Assembly: GCA_949440065.1 (NCBI GenBank)
Contig: CASRZP010000021.1
Coordinates: forward strand, 1-16,460
From: an uncultured Bacilli bacterium
Lineage (GTDB): Bacteria > Bacillota_I > Bacilli_A > RF39 > UBA660
DNA: 16,460 nt
Direction: 5' to 3'
Shown here: positions 1 to 6,916 of the stretch, one piece after another
How the letters are laid out: every line of letters starts with the position of its first letter
How positions within the stretch are numbered: the first letter of the stretch is position 1
Position numbers and translations under genes: made by a program
Notes under the pieces: model-generated
What the model was told of the DNA's origin: nothing
What the model saw: the letters and a program-made list of their open reading frames with translations, nothing else
Database searches by the model: none

Positions 1-1439
1 ATGGAGTGATTACTAATAAATTAACTGTACCAGCTGGAGAAGAGAAAGTTTTTACTGTAACAGTAGAAAATTTAAACTCGATTACAGGAAGATTTTTGTT
101 TTATTATACAGGAAGTATTCAAACAGATGTAGCTATGGGGTATTTAGACGGAACAGGGTTGAATCAACCATCAGCCAATAGTTTTGTATTATCACCAAAC
201 GGAAAAAAGACTTATTCAATAAAGGTAAAAAATTCGTCAACAAGTAGTCAGACCATCACTCTAGGAGGTATAGGGGGTTTAGAAAGTTTTAGTCTCACTA
301 TGCCAAGTGGAGCAAAAGCCATTTCTTCTTATTGTTTTACTTTTTCTACATCTAGTGGAACAATAACAGATTATAAAGAAGATGCAAGTTGTCCAAAGGA
401 TGTAGTAATTCCCAATACAATTAACGAAGTTAGTGTAATAGCAATTGGAAATCGTGCATTTTATCAAGATCAGTTAACAAGTGTAACGATACCAGATAAT
501 ATAACAACGATTGAACGTTCTGCATTTTCTAGGAATCAATTAACCAGTGTAACAATAGGAAACAATGTAACTAAAATTGAAGCAGAAGCATTTTATCAAA
601 ATCAGTTAACAAGTGTAATGATACCGGATAATGTAACGACTATTGGAAATTCTGCATTTGCTTATAATCGATTAACAAGTGTAACAATAGGGAATAATGT
701 AACTTCAATTGGAGAATATGCATTTTTTAATAATCAATTAACAAGTGTAACAATTCCTGATAGTGTAACTACAATTGGAGATTTAGCATTTACTTCTAAT
801 CGATTAACGAATGTAATAATACCTGATAGTGTAAAAACAATTGGAGAAATGGCATTTTGGGGCAATTCCTTAACAAATATAACAATCTCGAATAGTGTAA
901 CAACAATTGGAGAAAGGGCATTTGAATCAAAGAAATTAACAAGTATAGAAATACCAACTAGTGTAATTTCAATTGGAAATGCAGCGTTTAATGATAATCA
1001 ATTGCCAGATGAGCAAGCCTTTATTTATAAACGTAATAATGATGGAAGTATAGACTATACAACATTAGTAAGTTATGGGGGAGCTAAAAAAAATGATGTG
1101 ATAATACCAAATAATGTAACGTCAATTGAAAAAAGTGCATGTTCATGGAGTTCGTTAACGAGTGTGGTAATTTCCGATAGCGTAATTAATATTGGTGATT
1201 CTGCATTTGCTACTAATCAATTAACAGAGGTAACTGTAGGACGTAGTGTAACAAGTATAGGAATTGGTGCCTTCGAAAAAGGAACAACTGATAGTTTCAA
1301 TAAAAATCTAACTAAAATAATTAATAAAACAGGTCGCGAATTTGATTGGAAAGAAATAACTGGGGGTAGTAGTGCAGCAACTTTTGTCGCAGGAATCATT
1401 CCTCATAGTGCAGGAGATATTACTGTTACTAGTGAATAG
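1..1439 (+). CDS. BspA-type leucine-rich repeat surface protein, 5' end outside window
   Basis: The frame is open to the left edge, and the first possible start (GTG at 6) has no ribosome binding site, so this is the C-terminal part of a longer protein. The visible part opens with about 100 residues of beta-rich sequence, then a segment with two cysteines (SSYCFTF...ASCPKDVVIP), then BspA-like LRR_5 repeats of 22 residues with the pattern LTSVTIPDxVTTIGxxAFxxNQ. Eight units run in strict register. A non-repeat insert (about residues 335-365) interrupts them, and further degenerate repeats follow. The tail (FDWKEITGGSSAATFVAGII) is a non-repeat cap. BspA-type repeats occur in surface proteins of gut and oral bacteria, with roles in adhesion. 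Some relatives begin with a prepilin-like leader, but the N-terminus cannot be seen here. Family is secure; role is inferred. Confidence 0.85.
   Translation, partial: GVITNKLTVPAGEEKVFTVTVENLNSITGRFLFYYTGSIQTDVAMGYLDGTGLNQPSANSFVLSPNGKKTYSIKVKNSSTSSQTITLGGIGGLESFSLTMPSGAKAISSYCFTFSTSSGTITDYKEDASCPKDVVIPNTINEVSVIAIGNRAFYQDQLTSVTIPDNITTIERSAFSRNQLTSVTIGNNVTKIEAEAFYQNQLTSVMIPDNVTTIGNSAFAYNRLTSVTIGNNVTSIGEYAFFNNQLTSVTIPDSVTTIGDLAFTSNRLTNVIIPDSVKTIGEMAFWGNSLTNITISNSVTTIGERAFESKKLTSIEIPTSVISIGNAAFNDNQLPDEQAFIYKRNNDGSIDYTTLVSYGGAKKNDVIIPNNVTSIEKSACSWSSLTSVVISDSVINIGDSAFATNQLTEVTVGRSVTSIGIGAFEKGTTDSFNKNLTKIINKTGREFDWKEITGGSSAATFVAGIIPHSAGDITVTSE
471..998 (+). repeat. Eight tandem 66-bp coding repeats (LRR units)
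   Basis: Copies begin at 471, 537, 603, 669, 735, 801, 867 and 933, always exactly 66 bp apart. Each starts near CAATTAACAAGTGTAACAAT, and drift increases in the last two copies. The repeats encode the 22-residue LRR units. Near-identity at the DNA level suggests expansion by recombination or slippage. Confidence 0.9.
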
Positions 1440-1464
1440 ACTTACTTTTGTAGGTCTTTTTCTT
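1438..1464 (+). terminator. Intrinsic terminator of the LRR gene
   Basis: AGACTTAC (1438-1445) pairs with GTAGGTCT (1450-1457) around a TTTT loop, with one G-T wobble. A T-rich run follows (TTTTCTTT). The stem begins inside the stop codon. Confidence 0.8.
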
Positions 1465-1477
1465 TGAAAATTGCTAT

Positions 1478-1506
1478 TTGATAAAATAAATAAAACATGG
1501 TAAAAT
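1478..1506 (+). promoter_or_regulatory. Sigma-A-type promoter for the lipoprotein gene
   Basis: TTGATA (1478-1483), a 17-nt spacer, then TAAAAT (1501-1506). A TG one base upstream of the -10 gives an extended -10. Confidence 0.7.
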
Positions 1507-1536
1507 GATTAAGAAGTGTGATGGGAGTGATTGATT

Positions 1537-2325
1537 TTGAAAAACGATAAAATAAAACGTGTAGGTAAATATTTGATATGCTTTCTACTATTTATTAGTT
1601 TGTTTTTCTTTACTGGATGTAGCTCTAAGGAAAATGAACAAGACGATAAAGATAAGACAACCTATACAACAGGAATTACTGATATTATGGATGCCTTAAC
1701 CTATGAATTAGGACTAGCTTTTTATCAAGGAAGCAATGAAATAGAAGATTATGGTATTGGAAGTGATATCGATATTATCGATGCAAATACCGTTTATATT
1801 AAGGCACAAGATATTGATGAACGCCTACTAACGGAAATTCTTTATCGTTATTTAAATAGAAATTTTGATATAGATATAGAAAAAGTATGGTCACCTGATG
1901 AAATTAAAGCTACTTTAACAGAACTTTATGGAGATAACTATCAATATCAAAATCATTTAACCAAACAGTCTGTTTGTTCCTCATTAACTTACCATGAAGA
2001 TAAAAAAGGTTACTACATGGAAGGTGGATGTGTAGGTATGGCTATACCTAGTGCACCTCATGTGTACATCAAAATATTAGATAAAACAGATACTACCGTT
2101 ACCTTAGGTCGTGTATATGTAATACCAAGTAAAGGTAAGGATGAAATGGAAGATACTCCTCCATATCAAATTTATCAAAATGAAAAACAAGAAACGTTAC
2201 TTGGAACAGTAGATAAAAAAAGTGATGCCTTTACCACATTAAAAGATAAAGTCGATAAGTATTTAATTACTTTTGATAAAGATAATGGGTTCTATCACTT
2301 TGATCATTTAGAAAAAATAAAGTAA
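1537..2325 (+). CDS. Putative lipoprotein of unknown function
   Basis: I do not recognise the family. The N-terminus is a lipoprotein signal: basic start (KNDKIKRVGK), hydrophobic core, then FTGC with the lipidated cysteine at residue 28, followed by a charged linker. The mature part (about 235 residues) is acidic and soluble. It has two cysteines in a short stretch (SVCSSL...EGGCVG) that could form a disulfide outside the cell. Start chosen: TTG at 1537, about 9 nt after GGGAG. A TTG at 1531 in the same frame would add two residues but sits too close to the Shine-Dalgarno. The gene has its own promoter and ends in a terminator shared with the convergent SEDS gene. Lipid anchoring is inferred from the sequence; the function is unknown. 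Confidence 0.8.
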   Translation: MKNDKIKRVGKYLICFLLFISLFFFTGCSSKENEQDDKDKTTYTTGITDIMDALTYELGLAFYQGSNEIEDYGIGSDIDIIDANTVYIKAQDIDERLLTEILYRYLNRNFDIDIEKVWSPDEIKATLTELYGDNYQYQNHLTKQSVCSSLTYHEDKKGYYMEGGCVGMAIPSAPHVYIKILDKTDTTVTLGRVYVIPSKGKDEMEDTPPYQIYQNEKQETLLGTVDKKSDAFTTLKDKVDKYLITFDKDNGFYHFDHLEKIK

Positions 2326-2350
2326 GGCTTACGTTATAGTAGGTCTTTTT
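2324..2350. terminator. Bidirectional terminator between convergent genes
   Basis: AAGGCTTAC (2324-2332) pairs with GTAGGTCTT (2339-2347) around GTTATA, with two wobble pairs. T-runs lie on the plus side (2345-2350), and A-rich sequence upstream serves the minus strand. The hairpin contains the stop codon of the minus-strand gene. Confidence 0.7.
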
Positions 2351-3459
2351 ACTTGTTCGTTTTGACTATTTAAAATGATACCAATTAAAATCATATAAGA
2401 AACTAAACTACTTCCTCCATAACTAATAAAAGGTAGGGTAATACCAGTAATGGGAAGTAAGCCAATCGTCATACCGATATTTTGAATTTGTTGATACAAA
2501 AGCATACCAAAAATACCAATTAAAGCTACTTTATCACGGAAAAATAATGATTTTTTAGCAAGTTTTAATAATTGATAATCAAAGGCGAAAAGTAAAATGA
2601 ATAAAAGCATACTTCCTAAAAGACCAAAGTTTGATGAGAACACAGCAAAAATAAAATCAGTTCCTGATTCTGGAAAATATAATGGAGTTTTGTATAAGCC
2701 ATGACCTAAAAGAGAAGCTGATCCAATGGCAGTAATCGCATTTTCTAATTGATATCCTGTACCACTTTGCCAGTCAAATAATCTATCCATACGATAGAAA
2801 AACTTTGTTCCAAAAATGTCAATAAATAATTCTTGATTTAATTGATATAAGGCAAAAAAACTACCGACGATAATAATTACGCCAATGCCTCCAGCGATAA
2901 ACCAGCGATAACGAAGTCCGCAAGCAAAAAGCATAGCAAGTAAGATAATAAAATAGATTAAAACAGCCCCAGTATCTGGCTGCATAAAGGTTAAAATACT
3001 AGGTAAAATAACAATAGAAGAACATTTTAACAATAACCACAATTCATCTTTCCAATTAGGAAACTTGATTTCTGAAAATCGTCCCATAATAGAACCTAAG
3101 GCTAATATTAACACAATTTTCATAAATTCACTCGGTTGAAAACTACCAATTTTGGGAATGACAAACCAACAACGAGAATTGTTTACCACAGGGGCAAAGA
3201 CAAAAAGTAAGCATAAAAGTAAAATCCCTATCGCATATAAATACCACACAAATTGGTATAATACATCATTTTTTAATTTACTCATGATGTAGATAATCAC
3301 AAAACCAATACAAAACCACATCAATTGTTTTAACACTAAATTGCCAAGATAACTTGGTAAATACATTCTAGCACTAGAAATGGTTAATAAACTAATTCCC
3401 ATAAATACTAGTAAAATTCCTAAAATTACTTTATCTATTTTATATTTTCGTTTATACAT
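2329..3459 (-). CDS. rodA: SEDS-family peptidoglycan polymerase, RodA/FtsW type
   Basis: Membrane glycosyltransferase that polymerises lipid II into glycan strands together with a class B PBP. At 376 residues with about ten hydrophobic segments it matches the family. Diagnostic motifs are present: GSFQPSEFMKI (about 109-119), the PDTGAVL loop with its acidic residue (about 160), PESGTDFIFAV (about 262-272), and the C-terminal LPITGITLPFISYGGSS. The phrase IGMTIGLLPITG resembles RodA more than FtsW or SpoVE, but the split is uncertain. After TDFIFAV the usual GEE(F/L)GFIG reads SSNFGLLG, so the conserved acidic pair is missing. The start is supported by AGGAGGT at 3464-3470. No class B PBP gene or other cell-wall gene is adjacent. 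It is convergent with the lipoprotein gene and divergent from the 113-aa gene. Confidence 0.9.
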   Translation of the reverse strand: MYKRKYKIDKVILGILLVFMGISLLTISSARMYLPSYLGNLVLKQLMWFCIGFVIIYIMSKLKNDVLYQFVWYLYAIGILLLCLLFVFAPVVNNSRCWFVIPKIGSFQPSEFMKIVLILALGSIMGRFSEIKFPNWKDELWLLLKCSSIVILPSILTFMQPDTGAVLIYFIILLAMLFACGLRYRWFIAGGIGVIIIVGSFFALYQLNQELFIDIFGTKFFYRMDRLFDWQSGTGYQLENAITAIGSASLLGHGLYKTPLYFPESGTDFIFAVFSSNFGLLGSMLLFILLFAFDYQLLKLAKKSLFFRDKVALIGIFGMLLYQQIQNIGMTIGLLPITGITLPFISYGGSSLVSYMILIGIILNSQNEQVKRPTIT

Positions 3460-3542
3460 TTTTACCTCCTACAGTTATTATTATGGAATTTTTTTTAAAC
3501 AATATGACATTTATTGCATAAAATAGTAACAGGAGGCAAATA

Positions 3543-3884
3543 ATGGCAAAAAAATTACCAAAAATATATCAACCAGAGTTAAATAAAGAAGTGCATCCTA
3601 ATAAAGATGTATTTTATTCTTATTTAAAGCATGAAGAAGTTCCAGTTCGTGTAAATGAATCAAGAAAAAGGGTAGATATTTTAGAAGAAAAGGTAGATAT
3701 TAATGATAAAATTGATCAAATTTTTAAAAGAGGAAATGGTTTTTCTAAGTTAGTAGAAATTACAACTAGTAATGGAGTAGAACAAGTAAAATTAGCAGGA
3801 AGGATAAAAAATCATTTGATAACTTTAGAAAATAAGATTATCCCTCTTGATGATATTATTGATATTAAGTTGATAAATTCCTAA
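3543..3884 (+). CDS. Small hypothetical protein, possibly coat-associated
   Basis: A 113-residue basic protein with a perfect AGGAGG (3531-3536) 6 nt before ATG and a possible -10 TAAAAT at 3519. The N-terminal half is charged and probably helical. The last 45 residues (KLVEITTSNGVEQVKLAGRI... IPLDDIIDIKL) read as short beta strands closing in an IPLDDI edge, like small SH3/Sm-type barrels. Some spore coat proteins (CotO-like) have a similar basic, beta-rich C-terminus, and coat genes lie 1.7 kb downstream, but this is only a suggestion. It has its own terminator and is monocistronic. Confidence 0.7.
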   Translation: MAKKLPKIYQPELNKEVHPNKDVFYSYLKHEEVPVRVNESRKRVDILEEKVDINDKIDQIFKRGNGFSKLVEITTSNGVEQVKLAGRIKNHLITLENKIIPLDDIIDIKLINS

Positions 3885-3904
3885 ATAAAAATAGGAATTT
3901 TTTT
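3875..3904 (+). terminator. Intrinsic terminator of the 113-aa gene
   Basis: AAATTCCTA (3875-3883) and TAGGAATTT (3892-3900) form a perfect 9-bp stem with an 8-nt loop, followed by TTTT. The stop codon overlaps the left arm. Confidence 0.85.
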
Positions 3905-3913
3905 GTAAGAAGA

Positions 3914-3938
3914 GAACCCCTAGATAGTCTGGGAGTTC
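3914..3938. repeat. Left-end hairpin of the IS200-type element
   Basis: GAACCCCTAGA and TCTGGGAGTTC pair over 11 positions with one mismatch and one wobble around a TAG loop. Confidence 0.65.
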
Positions 3939-4039
3939 TTTAAAGCTTTAGCGTTGAGTCTTTAAAAATGAAATCCTCCTTTGTTATAATAAAATTGCAG
4001 TTTGCCACTAGCAAAATAAAAACAAAGGGGGTGTGTCCC

Positions 4040-4382
4040 ATGCAGGATATAAATAGATTATCACATACTAAATGGAATTATAAGTACCATATTGTATTTG
4101 CCCCAAAATATCAAAGAAAAGTATTCTATGAGGAGAAAAGATTAGAAATAGGAAGAATATTAAGAGAATTATGTAAATGGAAAGATGTAAATATAATAAC
4201 GGCAGAAGTGTGACCAGATCATGTTCACATGTTTGTAGAAATTCCCCCAAAGTTAAGTGTTTCATCATTCATGGGATATTTAAAAGGAAAGAGTAGTGTA
4301 ATGAAATATCAAAAATGGGAGACATGAAGTATAAATATTGACGATAGATAAGATAGAGCCGTTCACGGGAAATAAGCGGTAG
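4040..4382 (+). pseudogene. tnpA: IS200-type transposase TnpA (Y1 HUH), multiply disrupted
   Basis: Starts at ATG 4040 behind GGGGGTGTG with an IS200 signature (HTKWNYKYHIVFAPKYQRKVF). The HUH motif DHVHM is intact at about 4221-4235, followed by PPKLSVSSFMGYLKGKSS. Three lesions are visible. (1) TGA at 4211-4213 stands where relatives have PDHVH preceded by Cys or Met, so probably TGT/TGC to TGA. (2) After KYQKW (4318) one base is missing; restoring it continues in frame as GDMKYKY. (3) About 45 codons are then gone: KYKY (to 4338) runs almost directly into a typical C-terminal tail (DKIEPFTGNKR, stop at 4380-4382) in another frame. The lost part normally carries the catalytic tyrosine helix (FW..GYYV), so the enzyme is dead. 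An upstream in-frame extension to 3968 is not part of the protein. Confidence 0.85.
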
Positions 4383-4458
4383 AGTCTGCAAGTGGCAAAT
4401 TGTAGTAGTGCTTTTAAGCAAAGCCAGAACAAAAGCCTTTATAGGCGTCAGAGAAAAA

Positions 4459-4488
4459 CCACTAGTTTTACCAGTGGATATTTTTTAT
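4459..4488. repeat. Right-end hairpin of the IS200-type element, terminator-like
   Basis: CCACTAG (4459-4465) pairs with CCAGTGG (4471-4477), one mismatch, loop TTTTA, then ATATTTTTT. It could serve as both transposon end structure and terminator. Confidence 0.6.
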
Positions 4489-4489
4489 C

Positions 4490-4518
4490 TTGATTTTTCG
4501 ATTTAATTTATCTATAAT
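4490..4518 (+). promoter_or_regulatory. Sigma-A-type promoter upstream of broken regulator gene
   Basis: TTGATT (4490-4495), 17 nt, TATAAT (4513-4518). A strong promoter now drives a broken reading frame. Confidence 0.65.
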
Positions 4519-4556
4519 AACGACACGGATATTGCTATATTCAACACTTGGAGGGT

Positions 4557-4781
4557 ATGATGAATGGAAAAAAGATAGGCTATATCGATATTAAGAAAAG
4601 AAAAAGAACTAACTCAAGAAAAATTAGCCTTTTAACAGATGCTTTAGTAGAGATTGATGATAAAGATAGTCTAGATAAGGAAAAACGTGCAAGTGATGTG
4701 ATAAAATCAATAAATGATTTACGTGTTTTTCAACGAGTTTTATTTTCATATGGCAAAGTGAAAAAGTGTTGTCTCAGTTAA
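4557..4781 (+). pseudogene. Frame-broken XRE-type helix-turn-helix regulator remnant
   Basis: Begins after GGAGGG (4550-4555) with ATG 4557 or 4560, reading MNGKKIG, the usual opening of small XRE regulators. The reading then shifts: in the +1 frame from about 4582 to 4629 the DNA reads ISILRKEKELTQEKLA, a clear XRE helix-turn-helix opening, which runs into TAA at 4633. Returning to the first frame gives LLTDALVEIDDKD and about 40 unrecognised residues to 4781. Two compensating shifts therefore flank the HTH segment, and the second half of the HTH (normally the VSKWE.G region) is missing. The frame-0 product of about 75 residues is open but lacks the HTH, so I call it a pseudogene. It lies directly after the IS200 remnant. 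Confidence 0.55.
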
Positions 4782-4810
4782 ATTATTATTAAAAAGTAAA
4801 AGGAATCTCT

Positions 4811-5158
4811 TTGTATGATGATTTATCCTTATCGATGTCCTTGATGGAGATGAAAACTAAAAATGAGAAAATAGAAAGTTCTATTATTCCTTTTTTAGAA
4901 GAAAATGCTATTTACGGGGTAGATACTACACTTGTTGACTGGAATGACCTTTTTTCTTTAAAAAAGGACAAGAATAAAGAAAGCAAAACCTTAAAAAATT
5001 ATGTTCTTTTGAATAAAACTATATTAAGTCCTATCCAATTAGAAAATACTATCTATTATAATATCGATGGAAAATATCGAAAAATGGTATTAGATGATGC
5101 TTATCAAGAAAAATATCAAGAGTATTTATTAGAAAATGAAAGGACAATTAAAAAGTAA
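4811..5158 (+). CDS. Hypothetical protein, possibly a gene remnant
   Basis: 115 residues from TTG 4811 (weak AAAGGAA upstream at 4799-4804). An ATG at 4835 is a possible alternative start. No family recognised. The sequence is acidic to mixed, without signal peptide or membrane segment, and carries SIIPFLEENAIYGVDTTLVDWNDLFSLK in pieces plus a repetitive DDAYQEKYQEYLLENE tail. It follows the broken XRE gene by 29 nt without its own promoter, so it may be the second gene of that unit or the continuation of the same decayed gene. It ends in a strong terminator. Confidence 0.5.
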   Translation: MYDDLSLSMSLMEMKTKNEKIESSIIPFLEENAIYGVDTTLVDWNDLFSLKKDKNKESKTLKNYVLLNKTILSPIQLENTIYYNIDGKYRKMVLDDAYQEKYQEYLLENERTIKK

Positions 5159-5180
5159 ACACAAGGTGTCTACTTTTTTT
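5150..5180. terminator. Bidirectional terminator between convergent units
   Basis: AAAAAGTA-A-ACAC (5150-5162) pairs with GTGT-C-TACTTTTT (5166-5178) around AAG: 8 + 4 bp with one mismatch. A and T tracts on both sides serve both strands. The stop codon of the 115-aa ORF lies inside. Confidence 0.8.
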
Positions 5181-5199
5181 AAATTATTGAAATTAGGTA

Positions 5200-5619
5200 T
5201 TAGATGCATGGAACATAAGTATCATCTAAGCATTTAATTGCACCAACGCAATTTAAGTTGATCGTGAAAAATGAATCTGTTGCAACATAAGTTGATTCAC
5301 TAGGATCAGTGTTTAATGCTAAAATACGGCATGTACAACAACAATCATTGATGTCTTCTACCCTAAATACACTAGAATTACCAGTGGTACCATTCATCAT
5401 ATAAGGTAGTGTCCAAAGACTTCCAGAACAGCAAGTATAGAATTGAACAGGACGAGTATTAAAGCAACTAACGGATGGACATGGTCCTAAAAAAGGTTTA
5501 TCACATCCTTCAAAATTTTGTAATTGTTCTTTTTTATTTTGAAGTTTAATGATTAGGCGAATAATATCGCTTAGGCAAGAACACTCATTGTTATTATTTT
5601 GATTTTCATTACAACACAT
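5200..5619 (-). CDS. CotY/CotZ-family cysteine-rich spore coat protein
   Basis: 139 residues, about 11% cysteine. The family forms disulfide-linked layers of the outer coat, crust or exosporium. Recognisable parts: an N-terminal Asn/Cys-rich stretch and a short helix (SDIIRLIIKLQNKKEQL), GCDKPFLGPCP, CFNTRPVQFYTC, then the beta core SSVFRVEDINDCCCTCRIL and TDSFFTINLNCVGAIKCL, which matches the typical CotZ ending (FxIDLxCxCAIxCL). Start at 5617-5619 is fixed by GGAGGAG at 5626-5632. The Shine-Dalgarno sits in the 15-nt gap after the upstream paralogue, so the two genes are one operon. Expression late in the mother cell is expected from the family. Only the mother-cell sigma gene sigE is in the window. 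Confidence 0.85.
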   Translation of the reverse strand: MCCNENQNNNNECSCLSDIIRLIIKLQNKKEQLQNFEGCDKPFLGPCPSVSCFNTRPVQFYTCCSGSLWTLPYMMNGTTGNSSVFRVEDINDCCCTCRILALNTDPSESTYVATDSFFTINLNCVGAIKCLDDTYVPCI

Positions 5620-5634
5620 ATAAACTCCTCCTTT

Positions 5635-6063
5635 CTATAAACAATCAATGATAATATCAGGTAAACATTGTAGTACACATACACATTTTAAGTTGATTGT
5701 TGCAAATTGATTGGTTGCAATATATGCTCTTGATACTTCTTGTTGATTTGGATTAGGAATTAAAAGACGAACTTTACAACAGTTATCATCAAGACTTTCT
5801 ACACGAAATACACTAGATGTACCTTGAGTATTAGAACTACTATCTTGGTAGGAAATTGTTAGCAAATCATTGTTACAAGTATAAAATGTCACTGGACGAG
5901 TGTTATAACATGAGAAATTGCTACAACCACCTAGAAAAGGTTTTGTACATCCACCATCGATATCTTCTATTTTTTCTACATTACGTTGTAGTAAGTCAAT
6001 TACTTTTAATATTTCATAAAAGCAACTAGTATTACTATTGTTATTAGATTCTTGATTAGACAT
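5635..6063 (-). CDS. CotY/CotZ-family cysteine-rich spore coat protein (first gene of pair)
   Basis: 142 residues, paralogous to the protein encoded directly downstream: GGCTKPFLGGC, SCYNTRPVTFYTC, SSVFRVESLDDNCCKVRLL and NQFATINLKCVCVLQCL align without large gaps. Start chosen is ATG at 6061-6063, 8 nt after AGGAG. A GTG at 6070-6072 in the same frame overlaps the Shine-Dalgarno and is rejected. The N-terminus is Asn/Ser-rich, as in many coat proteins, followed by a helix (FYEILKVIDLLQRNVEKI). Possibly the two paralogues form the mixed lattice known for CotY/CotZ, which is inference. A promoter candidate lies just upstream. Confidence 0.85.
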   Translation of the reverse strand: MSNQESNNNSNTSCFYEILKVIDLLQRNVEKIEDIDGGCTKPFLGGCSNFSCYNTRPVTFYTCNNDLLTISYQDSSSNTQGTSSVFRVESLDDNCCKVRLLIPNPNQQEVSRAYIATNQFATINLKCVCVLQCLPDIIIDCL

Positions 6064-6082
6064 AATATCCACTCCTTTATAT

Positions 6083-6111
6083 ATTATCTACTATAGAATA
6101 TTCCGTAGCAA
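6083..6111 (-). promoter_or_regulatory. Promoter candidate of the coat operon, sigma class ambiguous
   Basis: On the minus strand TTGCTA (6111-6106), 17 nt, GATAAT (6088-6083) fits sigma-A. The same DNA reads TAC, 16 nt, GATAATATA (6088-6080), close to a sigma-K layout (AC, 16, CATAnnnTA). Either start site leaves a very short leader, so confidence is low. Confidence 0.35.
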
Positions 6112-6219
6112 ATATTTGGTGTGTTATGAATACCTATATTTTATCTTATGATAGAGCAATTTTATTTTTCCTGATATTTTCAAATTTAGACAAATTTTAA
6201 CAGAAAAACAAAAAAATTC

Positions 6220-6248
6220 TTGCCTTTTTTTGTTGTACGCGGTATAAT
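6220..6248 (+). promoter_or_regulatory. Sigma-A-type promoter of the five-gene membrane/coiled-coil operon
   Basis: TTGCCT (6220-6225), 17 nt, TATAAT (6243-6248), start site expected near 6255. The 216-bp gap between the divergent coat operon and this one holds nothing else I can name apart from A/T-rich sequence. Confidence 0.75.
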
Positions 6249-6291
6249 AATCGTCACTTGAAGAAGAAGTACAAGGGGAAGTGTTTTATTG

Positions 6292-6900
6292 ATGTTAGAA
6301 ATAGTAAAGAACCAAGGGGTTTCTAGGAAAGAGAAAATTAAGTTAGTAAAAGAATGGCTAGAAGTCGTTCCTCTTCAAATAAAGTTAGAGGAAATGAAAT
6401 TAAATACGTTAGAAAAGAAATTAGAAAAAAAGTATGTTCCTAAGTCGATGTTAAAGGTTTCTTTTTTATCTTTTTTTGCCATTTTTTTACTTGTTTATTT
6501 CTCTAGTGATAGTAATTTATTATTCAGTCATTACTTTATATTGAATATGAATGTTTCTACTGTTTTAACTTACTTAATAGGAAACTTATATGTCTTTACT
6601 TTAGTCGCTAGTATAATCGATGAGATAAAGAATTATGTTGACTATAAAAAAGCAAAACAACAAAAACAAGAGGTAGAAAAGAATTTAGAAAATTTAAAGA
6701 AAAGTTTAGAAGAGAATAAGGCATATCTAAAATCTTTACTAGAAAAAGATGCGTCAATAAATGCATCAAGTGAAAAGAAAATAACAGCGAATGTGAACAA
6801 ATTAGAAGAAGAAAAAATAATATTAGAAGAGTTAAAGCATCAGTGGGAAAATGTTAACAAGAGTCACCAGGAAGATTTAAAAACTTATATCAAGAGATAA
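6292..6900 (+). CDS. Coiled-coil membrane protein, gene 1 of unknown operon
   Basis: 202 residues, family not recognised. Layout: charged helix (10-48), two membrane segments (about 53-71 and 88-109) joined by a short loop, then a long Lys/Glu-rich coiled coil (about 112-178). With two crossings and basic ends, both termini are predicted inside the cell. It ends in DLKTYIKR; gene 5 ends in GYSYIKR and gene 3 in PKVYKK. Start is ATG 6292; TTG 6289 in the same frame is possible and closer to AAGGGGA (6274-6279). First gene of an operon with a 16-nt gap to the next. Related in layout, though not clearly in sequence, to genes 2 and 5. Confidence 0.85.
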   Translation: MLEIVKNQGVSRKEKIKLVKEWLEVVPLQIKLEEMKLNTLEKKLEKKYVPKSMLKVSFLSFFAIFLLVYFSSDSNLLFSHYFILNMNVSTVLTYLIGNLYVFTLVASIIDEIKNYVDYKKAKQQKQEVEKNLENLKKSLEENKAYLKSLLEKDASINASSEKKITANVNKLEEEKIILEELKHQWENVNKSHQEDLKTYIKR

Positions 6901-6916
6901 AAAGGAGAGATAAAAA

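Larger units (their letters stand above)
3911..4488 (+). mobile_element. Degenerate IS200/IS605-family (IS200-type) element
   Basis: A single transposase remnant (4040-4382) is flanked by stem-loops, as in IS200-type elements, which have hairpin ends instead of terminal inverted repeats. Left: an 11-bp imperfect hairpin at 3914-3938 (GAACCCCTAGA/TCTGGGAGTTC), the place where IS200 carries a transcription-blocking terminator. Right: CCACTAG/CCAGTGG at 4459-4477 followed by a T-rich run. A smaller hairpin GCCT/AGGC lies at 4435-4446. Exact ends cannot be fixed because this family makes no target duplication. It sits directly behind the terminator of the preceding gene. At about 580 bp it is shorter than a usual intact element (about 700 bp), in line with the internal deletion. 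Not transposable by itself. Confidence 0.75.

Noticed and set aside
279..467. Minus-strand frames inside the LRR gene (also 1217-1399)
   Set aside because: Antisense shadows of a clear coding frame, no ribosome binding sites.
471..998. Regular repeats as a CRISPR array
   Set aside because: The repeats are contiguous, in frame and encode LRR units; there are no unique spacers and no cas genes.
3968..4039. Upstream in-frame extension of tnpA from ATG 3968
   Set aside because: It lies in the element's leader with no Shine-Dalgarno, and family proteins begin at the equivalent of ATG 4040.
4211..4213. TGA inside tnpA as a recoded Trp, Cys or selenocysteine codon
   Set aside because: The gene has two further lesions, and TGA ends yceD and spoIIGA normally, so it is an ordinary nonsense mutation.
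4068..4268. Minus-strand frame of 66 residues across the tnpA remnant
   Set aside because: It is a shadow of the transposase with no ribosome binding site or protein-like features.
6073..6288. Riboswitch or small RNA in the divergent intergenic region
   Set aside because: Only A/T-rich sequence and the two promoters were seen; no conserved structured element or terminator-antiterminator pair.
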